Shown here: one piece after another, positions 15,582-21,760 of the stretch
Layout of the letters: each line of letters opens with the position of its first letter
How positions within the stretch are numbered: the first letter of the stretch is position 1
From: a virus
Virus record (IMG/VR): IMGVR_UViG_3300042861_000443
Location: 1 to 35,308 of that record
Direction: 5' to 3' (one strand)
Length of the DNA: 35,308 nucleotides
Position numbers and translations under genes: made by a program
The notes under the pieces: model-generated
Databases searched by the model: none
What the model saw: only the letters and a program-made list of their open reading frames with translations
What the model was told of the DNA's origin: nothing

Positions 15582-15815
15582 TTATATTTCTAAAGTTTGT
15601 GTGGGCTGAATTAATCCACTTTGAATTAATAAAAACGATGTTTTTAAATTAGAATCTTTATAGTTAGATTCAACATCTGACCAATTTTTAAATGTTTTGC
15701 CAAATTGCATGTGTCTTGGTAATGAAGTTTTAGTAACTACTATGTAAGTTTTACCTATCATTACTGACCATGTGTTTTTCCCGAATTGTAAGTTGTAAAT
15801 TGTGTAAGTTGTCAT
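15582..15815 (-). CDS. Hypothetical small protein, first gene after the second early promoter (77 aa)
   Basis: Not recognised. It begins MTTYTIYNLQFGKNTWSVM and has a mixed alpha/beta composition with no cysteine. Its interest is positional: it is the first gene behind a promoter nearly identical to the one at 19226-19257, 32 nt downstream of the -7 box, so it is likely to be strongly expressed early. Confidence 0.6.
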   Translation of the reverse strand: MTTYTIYNLQFGKNTWSVMIGKTYIVVTKTSLPRHMQFGKTFKNWSDVESNYKDSNLKTSFLLIQSGLIQPTQTLEI

Positions 15816-15847
15816 ATTGGTTTTTTTTAATTGTTAATTGTTGAGTA

Positions 15848-15878
15848 CAAAAGTATATAAATATATTAATATATCAAT
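15848..15878 (-). promoter_or_regulatory. Early promoter 2, Bacteroidota type
   Basis: On the minus strand ATTG (15875-15878), 19 nt, TACTTTTG (15848-15855), matching TTTG-N19/20-TAnnTTTG with one mismatch in the -33 box. The spacer holds the 15-nt core TATATTAATATATTT (15859-15873), identical to that in the promoter at 19226-19257, and CAACAA follows in both. Confidence 0.65.
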
Positions 15879-15932
15879 ACTATGAATAAAAATAAATTGT
15901 AAATAATTGTTAATGAGGCTAATTAATTTTAG

Positions 15933-16523
15933 TTAGCCTAATTTTTTATTCAATAAATCGTACTTTTTTTTGATTTCAATAAGTTCCTCCCTCGTATATT
16001 TGTAATCTCGTTTGCCATCGCTTTCACTTTCCAACTGATCCACAAAAGCAATCCCAAATCTTTTAATCAATCCCTTCCGATATTCAAGCAAATTGCCTGA
16101 CTTTCCCATATTACAATACTTATTACACTGCTTATGGCAATTACGTTCATCAAACATCAATGCTGAGTATTTTCCTGCCTCAAAGTAATGGCCACCTGCA
16201 TATTGAACATCTCTTGTAGTGCCACAACTTATGCAAGGCAATTCTGCATCCCTAAGCCTAATAAATTTTTGAAATGATTTTTTTGCATCACTTTCATAGT
16301 CTGATAATGTTTTGAGTTTTTCTCGCTGATCCTTATCCTTTTTCTTTTCTGCTTTGGCAATTATCTTCTTTGCCTTTTCTTTGGCCTCAGCTTGTTTTTT
16401 TTGCCCCTCTGGTGTATGTATCAACCAAGTTATGTAATGCGATTGATTGACTTGTTTTTGCCCTAATTTAGTAGGTATAAACTCAGTACCGCAACCACAA
16501 TTACATATCTTACTTTTTGCCAT
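15933..16523 (-). CDS. ninG: NinG/Rap-like recombination nuclease (196 aa)
   Basis: Lambda NinG (Rap) family, a structure-specific endonuclease or Holliday-junction-linked recombination protein. The N-terminal zinc-binding segment KICNCGCGTEF is followed by a Lys-rich helix. The conserved core has DAELPCISCGTTRDVQYAGGHYFEAG, then FDERNCHKQCNKYCNMGKSGN and YRKGLIKRFG. The HNH-like His and Cys residues are intact. The ATG at 16523 lies 2 nt after the stop of the previous gene. Upstream in-frame codons would only extend it into that gene. Confidence 0.9.
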   Translation of the reverse strand: MAKSKICNCGCGTEFIPTKLGQKQVNQSHYITWLIHTPEGQKKQAEAKEKAKKIIAKAEKKKDKDQREKLKTLSDYESDAKKSFQKFIRLRDAELPCISCGTTRDVQYAGGHYFEAGKYSALMFDERNCHKQCNKYCNMGKSGNLLEYRKGLIKRFGIAFVDQLESESDGKRDYKYTREELIEIKKKYDLLNKKLG

Positions 16524-16525
16524 AG

Positions 16526-17068
16526 TTAAGCACTTACCAGCATACTTTCTAATCTCTCCTGCCAATATACTATCCCATTGATAAATGTTTCTGCCTCTAA
16601 ACATTTATTGCTAAGGAATGGCAACTTTTCGCCATCGTCAGTTGTGATTAAATATTGGCCCAAAATTGTTTTATGTATTATAAATCCCTTGTAACCAAAT
16701 CTAACTTTTCCACCCTCCCAATTATGCTCAAAGGCAACTGCTAAAGCATCAATCAAGGCTTTGTTCTCAGGCAAATAGCCATCCATTGCCTTGTCGTACA
16801 TCTTGCCATAATGGATAATTGTAGCGTGGTCTTTGCCGATTAGTGAGCCATACATATCTAAGCTAATATAATCCTTAAACTTAAAATAAGCCATGTAGCC
16901 TATAACTTGTCGCTTCATTACGATTTGTCTGAGCCTACTTTTGTTCACAAAAATAGTTTCAAAATCCGTTCCAATGGAATCCAAAAGGTAATCTAAATAT
17001 TCTCGGATTTCACCCTCGATAATGTTGTACTCTCTTTTTTCTTTTAGTTTTCTTCCTGCTTTTTGCAT
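16526..17068 (-). CDS. Protein with DnaA domain IV-like DNA-binding region (180 aa)
   Basis: Residues about 38-95 resemble DnaA domain IV. RLRQIVMKRQVIGYM parallels the RQIxMYL helix, and SLDMYGSLIGKDHATIIHYGKM parallels SLxxIGxxFGxRDHTTVxHAxxKI. The AAA+ domain of DnaA is absent. The C-terminal 70 residues (GGKVRFGYKGFIIHKTILGQYLITTDDGEKLPF) form a separate beta-rich domain that I do not recognise. It may bind the phage origin or host DnaA boxes. The conserved leader AATTACTAACAATCA (17081-17095) precedes the start. Confidence 0.7.
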   Translation of the reverse strand: MQKAGRKLKEKREYNIIEGEIREYLDYLLDSIGTDFETIFVNKSRLRQIVMKRQVIGYMAYFKFKDYISLDMYGSLIGKDHATIIHYGKMYDKAMDGYLPENKALIDALAVAFEHNWEGGKVRFGYKGFIIHKTILGQYLITTDDGEKLPFLSNKCLEAETFINGIVYWQERLESMLVSA

Positions 17069-17086
17069 TGTTTTATTTTTTGATTG

Positions 17087-17320
17087 TTAGTAATTCATTG
17101 TTAATTGTATGTCTATGCTTAATTTGTCAGCGTAATGGCACATTAAAAAAAAGTCAATTTTTCCTTGTTCAAATTCGTTCAGTTTCTTTCTGCTTACTCC
17201 AAGCCAGTCAGCCATAAACTCTTGAGAGAATTTAGACTCTTTACGTTCCTTAATTAATAATGTAACTATTTCGTTACATTGCTTAAATACTTGTAACTTT
17301 TCGGTTACATCTTTATTCAT
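17087..17320 (-). CDS. XRE-type helix-turn-helix regulator (77 aa)
   Basis: A Cro/CI-type HTH with SKFSQEFMADWLGVSRKKLNEFEQGKIDF at about residues 29-57. Conserved helix-2 and helix-3 positions are present (SQEFMADWLGVS, KKLNEFEQGK). It has no C-terminal protease or oligomerisation domain. Codons 4-22 contain two palindromes of the form TGTAAC-N6-GTTACA, and a 17-bp palindrome lies 22 bp before the start, so autoregulation is likely. Without an integrase it is probably a transcription timing regulator rather than a lysogeny repressor. Confidence 0.75.
   Translation of the reverse strand: MNKDVTEKLQVFKQCNEIVTLLIKERKESKFSQEFMADWLGVSRKKLNEFEQGKIDFFLMCHYADKLSIDIQLTMNY
17259..17309. promoter_or_regulatory. 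Two TGTAAC-N6-GTTACA palindromes inside the HTH gene
   Basis: Site 1 (17259-17280) has 8-bp perfect arms, AATGTAAC and GTTACATT. Site 2 (17292-17309) has 6-bp perfect arms, TGTAAC and GTTACA. Spacers are 6 nt in both and the centres are 31 bp apart, three helical turns. This is the pattern expected of a paired operator for a dimeric HTH protein, although it lies within coding sequence. Confidence 0.55.
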
Positions 17321-17329
17321 AAGTTATTG

Positions 17330-17359
17330 ATTAATAATTAATACTACTAATTGAGTAGT
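17330..17359. promoter_or_regulatory. Adjacent palindromes upstream of the HTH gene
   Basis: ATTAAT-N-ATTAAT (17330-17342) abuts ACTACT-N5-AGTAGT (17343-17359), 10 bp before the HTH start codon. Possible operators. The arms differ from the intragenic pair. Confidence 0.4.
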
Positions 17360-17436
17360 TATATGAAATGCCTTGCTGACCGTTTCCAATTGAAGTTCCG
17401 TAAAGAAAAAACAAAAAGAAAAAAGCCACCGCACTT

Positions 17437-17799
17437 TTAAAATTCTTCTTCATAGTCTAATTCTTTACCAGTTAATGCAAAGTATAAGTTTTGTAATTGA
17501 TGAATGTATTGAATAGGTAAATCTAAATCATTCGCATATACCCCATTTAATTGCCAAACATCAACATTGTTTAAAGTCCAAAAAATAGCGTTTGTTCCAT
17601 CTTTTTTAAATGCCAATTTTAATAACCATTCTTCTGTTAATGGTATGGGTTCAAATTCAATATCGATAGGAGATTTATCCCATCCTGTTAAGTGCATTAA
17701 ATTATGTATGTTTATTGGAGTAATTTGTTTAAATATTATATTAGTTTCATTATCACTAACATAAACCAAATTTCCAATTCTTAATTCGCTTGCTTTCAT
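17437..17799 (-). CDS. Conserved Bacteroidota phage protein, MKASELRIGN type (120 aa)
   Basis: The N-terminus MKASELRIGNLVYV, the middle PIPLTEEWLLKLAFKK and the C-terminus IQYIHQLQNLYFALTGKELD form a pattern I recognise from many small proteins of Bacteroidota phages and prophages. No function is known to me. It is soluble and probably alpha/beta. It lies in the string of small early genes behind promoter 1. Confidence 0.75.
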   Translation of the reverse strand: MKASELRIGNLVYVSDNETNIIFKQITPINIHNLMHLTGWDKSPIDIEFEPIPLTEEWLLKLAFKKDGTNAIFWTLNNVDVWQLNGVYANDLDLPIQYIHQLQNLYFALTGKELDYEEEF

Positions 17800-17825
17800 T
17801 TTTGATATTTTTTATTTATGTAATT

Positions 17826-18083
17826 TTATTCTTCGGGGAATAATTTTGAGTAAAACTTTTTAAATTCTACATCTAAGTCAAAATCTATATTCTGTTTACC
17901 TTTAAATATTCCAGCTATAAAAAACTCTTTCATTTTTCGTTGCTCAAAAGTTAGTGTTTCGTCAAATATTTCATCAAGCGACTTGTCTTTATCAATATCG
18001 TTTTCTAACTCCTTTTCAAAGTTTTGCAACACCCATATCATCATGTGTTGTGTAGGTGTTTTTAATTCGTTATTTGTTTCCAT
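17826..18083 (-). CDS. Hypothetical acidic early protein (85 aa)
   Basis: Not recognised. It is strongly acidic and helical (NFEKELENDIDKDKSLDEIFDETLTFEQRKMKEFF), with no cysteine. It overlaps the upstream gene by 14 nt. Small acidic early phage proteins are often host-directed inhibitors, but nothing here shows a target. Confidence 0.6.
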   Translation of the reverse strand: METNNELKTPTQHMMIWVLQNFEKELENDIDKDKSLDEIFDETLTFEQRKMKEFFIAGIFKGKQNIDFDLDVEFKKFYSKLFPEE

Positions 18084-18345
18084 CTTTTATAAATTTAAGT
18101 TTGTTATCAATATCTTTTTCAATCCATCCAATTATCTTGTAATTTTCTTTCTCCCATTCTTTGCTCCAATGAGTACCCATTTGATTAATTGTAAATATTT
18201 GACCATTTGGGCTGTCAATTAGTAAGCCTCTTTTGGGGAATAAAAACTCCATTTCATACCCACTTGCAAAACTCATTATTGAAAACGTAGCATCATCAGG
18301 TGCATTTTCAATAAGTCTTTTTAATTCTTTAATTTTCATTGCCAT
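18070..18345 (-). CDS. Hypothetical early protein (91 aa)
   Basis: Not recognised. The N-terminus MKIKELKRLIENAPDDATFSI has the look of small Bacteroidota proteins that begin with 'KELKxLIxxxPDD'. An ATG two codons further in (18339) is an equally good start. The C-terminus KDIDNKLKFIKDGNK is basic and overlaps the next gene. It begins about 45 nt downstream of the attC-like region. Confidence 0.55.
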   Translation of the reverse strand: MAMKIKELKRLIENAPDDATFSIMSFASGYEMEFLFPKRGLLIDSPNGQIFTINQMGTHWSKEWEKENYKIIGWIEKDIDNKLKFIKDGNK

Positions 18346-18416
18346 CGCTTTTTTTCTTTTTGTTTTTCTGTTTAGTGTTCCAATTTGGCTTTATCGTAAA
18401 TAATTCGGCACTTCAT

Positions 18417-18495
18417 ATAACACGGGTTTGGCAAAATGGCTTTCCGACACACAAGCCAACGCTAAAAGCCACTTCGCCAAGCCCGAAACCGTTAT
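18417..18495 (-). repeat. attC-like 79-nt hairpin 3' of the zinc-ribbon gene
   Basis: Three nested stems are visible. ATAAC (18417-18421) pairs with GTTAT (18491-18495). CGGGTTTGGC (18423-18432) pairs with GCCAAGCCCG (18476-18485) with one mismatch. TGGCTTT (18437-18443) pairs with AAAGCCA (18465-18471). Spacers are unequal, leaving extra unpaired bases on one arm. Terminal AAC/GTT, total length and position a few bases after the stop codon all resemble an integron attC site. It is also clearly richer in G+C than its surroundings. Confidence 0.5.
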
Positions 18496-18498
18496 AAG

Positions 18499-18735
18499 TC
18501 ATTTTGCAATGTTTCCGCACTTATCACAAATTTGATGTTCAAAATCGGCTGTTACGGTTCTGCCAACTGCACCTCCTTTACATTTGCAAAACGAACTTAT
18601 AACAAGCGGTTGGCGCAATGCTGCGTACTCTTCCATTAATTCAGCAAGTTCGTTAACGTAGTATGTTTTACTACTATTAGTGTAACAAGTCGCTTTTGTT
18701 ATTCCTTTGTTTTTTAAAAATTCTATTGCTTGCAT
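18499..18735 (-). CDS. Cassette-like gene for a zinc-ribbon protein (78 aa)
   Basis: Not recognised by name. MQAIEFLKNKGITKATCYTN and YYVNELAELMEEYAALRQP are followed by a C-terminal SFCKCKGGAVG...HQICDKCGNIAK. The spacing C50-x-C52 then C70-xx-C73 suggests a zinc ribbon. I used the ATG at 18735. A TTG at 18774 would extend the frame into repeat sequence. The gene is flanked by direct repeats, has an attC-like hairpin right after its stop, and has a further inverted repeat running from upstream of the start into codons 40-46. It looks like an inserted cassette rather than a core phage gene. Confidence 0.6.
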   Translation of the reverse strand: MQAIEFLKNKGITKATCYTNSSKTYYVNELAELMEEYAALRQPLVISSFCKCKGGAVGRTVTADFEHQICDKCGNIAK

Positions 18736-18789
18736 TCTATTTAAGTTTATCGTTAATAATTCGCACTGCGCCAACCGCCAAAACGTTAT
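18599..18789. repeat. Second AAC/GTT-ended inverted repeat spanning the start of the cassette gene
   Basis: ATAAC (18599-18603) with GTTAT (18785-18789), and a perfect 12-bp pair GCGGTTGGCGCA (18606-18617) with TGCGCCAACCGC (18767-18778). The arms have the same layout as the hairpin at 18417-18495, but the loop is about 150 nt and contains the N-terminal coding part. Confidence 0.5.
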
Positions 18790-18839
18790 CAGATTGACTT
18801 ATCATACATTAAAGGCTATAATCATAGTTAATGAATGAT

Positions 18840-19034
18840 TTACTCTCCATCCAATTCTTTGTCAGCATTTTTCTTTTTGAACGATTTGAACTCAGGATGG
18901 CTTTCTATAAATATCTTGCCAAATGCTTCTCCTTTTTTCAGGCTACTGCTTGGCTCTGTTGCCTTGTAGATAATTGAGTTCACAAATGCTGATTGCAATG
19001 GACTAATTACAAATTGTATTTTTTTCTTGGACAT
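18840..19034 (-). CDS. Hypothetical early protein (64 aa)
   Basis: Not recognised. A small basic protein, MSKKKIQFVISPLQSAFVNSI then SLKKGEAFGKIFIESHPEFKSFKKK. It starts two bases after the stop of the first early gene, so it is probably co-transcribed from promoter 1. No motif seen. Confidence 0.55.
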   Translation of the reverse strand: MSKKKIQFVISPLQSAFVNSIIYKATEPSSSLKKGEAFGKIFIESHPEFKSFKKKNADKELDGE

Positions 19035-19035
19035 A

Positions 19036-19203
19036 TTAATTGTGTTTGGTGGTTATTCCGTTGTGAGTTGTTTGCCAAATTTTAATCTTTTTTTCTTCTT
19101 GCTTTGGCTCTTGAATTGAGTATCTATCTCGGTGAGATGTACACCATTCATACTTCAATAGTAAGTTGTTTAGGTAGTCTGTAATTTGATTTAGTTTTTT
19201 CAT
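19036..19203 (-). CDS. First early gene, hypothetical (55 aa)
   Basis: Not recognised. The ATG at 19203 (MKKLNQITDYLNNLLLKYEW) lies 22 nt downstream of the -7 box of a strong promoter. A longer frame to 19341 would run through that promoter and a terminator, so I rejected it. The C-terminus is polar and rich in Lys and Thr. As the leader gene of the early operon it may be a host-takeover peptide, which is only a guess from position. Confidence 0.6.
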   Translation of the reverse strand: MKKLNQITDYLNNLLLKYEWCTSHRDRYSIQEPKQEEKKIKIWQTTHNGITTKHN

Positions 19204-19225
19204 ATTAGTTTTTGTTTGTTGATTG

Positions 19226-19257
19226 CAAAAATATACAAATATATTAATATAAACAAA
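19226..19257 (-). promoter_or_regulatory. Early promoter 1, Bacteroidota type
   Basis: On the minus strand TTTG (19254-19257), 20 nt, TATTTTTG (19226-19233), a full match to the TTTG/TAnnTTTG consensus. The spacer contains TATATTAATATATTT (19237-19251), shared exactly with the promoter at 15848-15878. The 12-bp palindrome TATATTAATATA inside it could bind a regulator. Confidence 0.75.
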
Positions 19258-19304
19258 ATTATTTTTAATTAACTGATATTCAAACAAATTAATTTTATAG
19301 AAAC

Positions 19305-19330
19305 GAAAAAACCCACCTATTAAAGTGGGC
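19305..19330 (-). terminator. Intrinsic terminator, distal copy, end of late transcript
   Basis: CCCAC (19325-19329 in minus sense) pairs with GTGGG (19312-19316) across a TTTAATAG-type loop, followed by a run of six Ts on the minus strand. Confidence 0.65.
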
Positions 19331-19394
19331 TTTCCGAACAATCAATTACCAGTCTATGAAAACTAATTGCACAAATGTAGGAATTATTTTTAAA

Positions 19395-19421
19395 TAAAAA
19401 AGCCCCAAGTTAATTGAGGCT
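19395..19421 (-). terminator. Intrinsic terminator, proximal copy, after the spanin gene
   Basis: AGCCTCAA pairs with TTGGGGCT with one mismatch, followed by six Ts on the minus strand. It lies 40 nt after the spanin stop and 65 nt before a second terminator. The tandem pair insulates the late operon from early promoter 1. The remaining part of 19204-19460 holds only promoter 1 and AT-rich spacer. Confidence 0.65.
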
Positions 19422-19460
19422 AAATAGCAGTCCAACTGAATCTGTCAGTTTATTAGCCAT

Positions 19461-19988
19461 TTATTTAAAAAATTGGGTAAAATTATTTTTTTTTACCTTC
19501 CAAATTGCAACAAGGGTAAACGCTACTCCTGTAATGATTAATAACCACCACAACCAATTAGGCAATGAAGTCTTTTCTACTTTTCTAACTTTTTTTACCT
19601 CAATACTCTTATTTTTGCTTTTTTGTTCAATTAAGGTATTTTTTTCAACCTTATTTTGCTCTTTTATTGCAACTAATGTATTCCCTTGACCTTTTTCAAC
19701 CTTATTTGTTTTTACTTTGGTTTTTGTCGTTGTGGTGCGTTCTTTTACCACTCCACTATCATTCATAACCTCAAAGATTGTAACCTCGCTTAAATCGAAA
19801 AATTCTGTTTTCGTATCGGTGGTGAAAGTTGATATTATTTCTTTTTCACTTTCGACCTCAGCAACTGAATCAACTTTTACTTCTTGCTCAGTTTTAGTTT
19901 CTTCCTTAGATTTTTCTTTGCGTAAATTCTTGATGACATTGCAACTAATCGTTGTTGCTATCAGTAGGACCAGGATTAATTTTTTCAT
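19461..19988 (-). CDS. Probable unimolecular spanin (175 aa)
   Basis: The N-terminus MKKLILVLLIATTISC is a lipoprotein signal with the acylated Cys at residue 16. The C-terminus has one transmembrane segment (LPNWLWWLLIITGVAFTLVAIW, split by position at about 142-163) followed by a short basic tail. The 125 residues between are Lys/Glu/Thr/Val-rich and likely extended. A lipoylated N-terminus in the outer membrane and a C-terminal inner-membrane anchor is the topology of u-spanins such as T1 gp11, which fuse outer and inner membranes in the last step of lysis. It lies at the end of the lysis cluster, before two terminators. A conventional membrane-attached lipoprotein is the alternative. Confidence 0.7.
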   Translation of the reverse strand: MKKLILVLLIATTISCNVIKNLRKEKSKEETKTEQEVKVDSVAEVESEKEIISTFTTDTKTEFFDLSEVTIFEVMNDSGVVKERTTTTKTKVKTNKVEKGQGNTLVAIKEQNKVEKNTLIEQKSKNKSIEVKKVRKVEKTSLPNWLWWLLIITGVAFTLVAIWKVKKNNFTQFFK

Positions 19989-20185
19989 AAGTTTTTATTT
20001 ATAAATTCTTGTATAAATTTTATTGTTTGACTTGGTGTTGCTTTTGGCTTGGCCTCATAAAACCAATTTAATTCAGTTATCAAGTTATGCTCAGTTTGAA
20101 ATCCTAAATTAGCCTTGTCAATATATTGCAAATGTTCAAATAAATGCTCTTGACTTTCAAACTCTGTTATTAATGTTGTTTTCAT
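19985..20185 (-). CDS. Hypothetical protein before the spanin gene (66 aa)
   Basis: Not recognised. It begins MKTTLITEFESQEHLFEHLQ at an ATG overlapping the stop of the upstream gene (TGATG). The frame extends to a TTG at 20200, which I consider less likely. It is acidic, helical and soluble. Its stop overlaps the spanin start by 4 nt (ATGA), so translation is coupled. Confidence 0.6.
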   Translation of the reverse strand: MKTTLITEFESQEHLFEHLQYIDKANLGFQTEHNLITELNWFYEAKPKATPSQTIKFIQEFINKNL

Positions 20186-20421
20186 CAATCCTTTATCCAA
20201 CTTGACAATATAAATATTTTATTTTTTATTCTTTGCATTTCTTCATTCGTAAATGGACTTTCCATAAATGGCTCAGATGCAAATACTGTTCTTTCTAAAT
20301 TTACTTTTTGCGATTCCAATAAATTGCTAAGCACAACTACCCACTCCCTAAATTCATCAATAGGAATAATCTCTGCCTCTGCTTTTTCTTTTGGCTTTCT
20401 TGATTTTGTTGTTACCGCCAT
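20185..20421 (-). CDS. Hypothetical protein (78 aa)
   Basis: Not recognised. A Lys/Glu-rich N-terminus (TTKSRKPKEKAEAEIIPID) precedes a helical region (FREWVVVLSNLLESQK) and a tail ending FILSSWIKD. No signal peptide or membrane segment. It lies 2 nt after the metallophosphoesterase gene in the late operon. Confidence 0.55.
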   Translation of the reverse strand: MAVTTKSRKPKEKAEAEIIPIDEFREWVVVLSNLLESQKVNLERTVFASEPFMESPFTNEEMQRIKNKIFILSSWIKD

Positions 20422-20423
20422 AA

Positions 20424-21479
20424 CTATCTAATTTTACCATTGATAATTCTAAGGTTAGTTACTTCAAAGTTTCCCTCCTCATCCACAACTCTAATGTGGG
20501 CAAATCCGTGAGTATATTTATTAATCGGTGCATAGTCTGGGTGCAATTCACTCAAACAAGCAACACTCCAACAAGTTACTACCTTACCGTTAATATTAGG
20601 CTCTGTGTGTTCACTTGATTGGTGATGGTGGCCACAAATAGCATTATCCTTAGCTTTTAAATACAACCCTCTTGCAATGTTGACTGGGGACATTATACTT
20701 GTGCCTAATTCGTGTCCGTGCAAAGCAGTCAACTTGCCTATGTGAACTATCTGCTTATCGGGTATCATTGTTATATCGTGGTCTGCTAACTTTAAGATTG
20801 ATTCTAAATTAAATTCACTCAATCCTAATAAGTCTGGTGCTTTTTCAATCAAATAATGTTCCCATCTCACATCGTGGTTTCCTAATTTGTAGAATATTTT
20901 TGCAAGTGGAAATATCTTCCTAAGAATGCTTAAAAAATCTCTTGTAGTTTTTATTTCAGTGCCTAAATCTCTTTTGCGTGGATCTTTCTGAAATCTTGAT
21001 ATTGCATAAAAATCAATCAAATCCCCATTAATAAAAATTGTATTTACCTTTTTTTCAAACCCATACTTCAAAGCAATATTTAAAGCCGTTAACGAATAAT
21101 AGGGCAAATGAATATCATTAATAAATAAGATGTCGTTGCACTCTTTTGGTAGCTTGTATGCCTCGTAATGTGTTTCTAAACTGTTAGGAAGTCCGTATGT
21201 ATTGCGTTGTTTACCTGTAACATTTTCAGCTAACGATAAAAACTCATTTTGATTGTCAACTTCTTTTTTAATTTCCTTTACAAAACTCTCAACTTGTTTT
21301 TGTTGGTTGTTCGGCTTTCCCGAACTACTTTGATTGCAGTATCTTTTTGCAGCACATCGGATTTGATTGTATTCATCTCTGTTAGATGTCCAATAAACTC
21401 CTAACTCATTAGCTACTTCTCCCGGTGATAGATTCGGTTTTTTTGCTAATACACCTAAAATTTTTTCTTTGAATTTCAT
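20424..21479 (-). CDS. Calcineurin-like metallophosphoesterase with N-terminal HTH (351 aa)
   Basis: All metal ligands of the family are present: DIH at 122-124, GDLID at 152-156, GNHD at 200-203, HGHE at 254-257 and GHHH at 283-286. The first 50 residues (LGVLAKKPNLSPGEVANELGVYW) form a winged-helix-like domain, followed by a polar linker to about residue 85. The enzyme should hydrolyse a phosphodiester or phosphomonoester. The HTH suggests that it acts at DNA, as SbcD-like or phage nuclease proteins do, but no SbcC partner exists. It overlaps the upstream membrane gene by 4 nt. Its presence inside the lysis cluster is unexplained. Confidence 0.85.
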   Translation of the reverse strand: MKFKEKILGVLAKKPNLSPGEVANELGVYWTSNRDEYNQIRCAAKRYCNQSSSGKPNNQQKQVESFVKEIKKEVDNQNEFLSLAENVTGKQRNTYGLPNSLETHYEAYKLPKECNDILFINDIHLPYYSLTALNIALKYGFEKKVNTIFINGDLIDFYAISRFQKDPRKRDLGTEIKTTRDFLSILRKIFPLAKIFYKLGNHDVRWEHYLIEKAPDLLGLSEFNLESILKLADHDITMIPDKQIVHIGKLTALHGHELGTSIMSPVNIARGLYLKAKDNAICGHHHQSSEHTEPNINGKVVTCWSVACLSELHPDYAPINKYTHGFAHIRVVDEEGNFEVTNLRIINGKIR

Positions 21480-21760
21480 AAGTTTTCATTTGGTGGATTA
21501 TCTTGTTTTTTGTTTTTTTCTGATTGAAGTAAATTAAATCCTGCTGCAATAAATAAAGGCGAAATAAATAAAATAAAATCCGTAATACTTGCTTTAAGCA
21601 CCACCAAAATAAAGAAAGTCCAATACATAGCAAGAATGGTAGTAACAAACAAGCTACGCTCAATTTTTTTGCTACTAAGGAAACTTTTTTCACTGCTAAA
21701 AGTTCTGTAAAAATCTCTTAAAGTATTTAACGAAATATTTTTAATAAATGTTCGCCACAT
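21476..21760 (-). CDS. Small membrane protein, holin candidate (94 aa)
   Basis: Two likely transmembrane segments, at about residues 37-57 (SLFVTTILAMYWTFFILVVL) and 60-78 (SITDFILFISPLFIAAGFNLL), with a basic N-terminus and a charged C-terminal tail (QSEKNKKQDNPPNENL). Size, topology and its place right after the endolysin candidate fit a class II-type holin. The start shares a base with the upstream stop (TAATG). The family is not recognised, and three other small membrane proteins nearby are competing candidates. Confidence 0.6.
   Translation of the reverse strand: MWRTFIKNISLNTLRDFYRTFSSEKSFLSSKKIERSLFVTTILAMYWTFFILVVLKASITDFILFISPLFIAAGFNLLQSEKNKKQDNPPNENL

Larger units (their letters stand above)
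18390..18767. repeat. Imperfect 22-nt direct repeats bounding the zinc-ribbon gene
   Basis: 18390-18412 and 18746-18767 share TTTATCGTxAATAATTCG(g)CACT with one substitution and one 1-nt indel. One copy lies just outside each side of the region that contains the 78-aa gene and its 3' hairpin. The copies abut the attC-like inverted repeats. Confidence 0.6.

Noticed and set aside
19204-19341. N-terminal extension of the first early gene to 19341
   Set aside because: The extension would be encoded across promoter 1 and the distal terminator. The ATG at 19203 gives a normal leader.
19410-19460. 16-codon frame MANKLTDSVGLLFSLN after the spanin gene
   Set aside because: It overlaps the terminator stem, has no recognisable feature, and is within chance expectation.
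21409-21693. 94-codon minus-strand frame overlapping the holin candidate and metallophosphoesterase
   Set aside because: It lies out of frame over two well-supported genes and only mirrors their codons.
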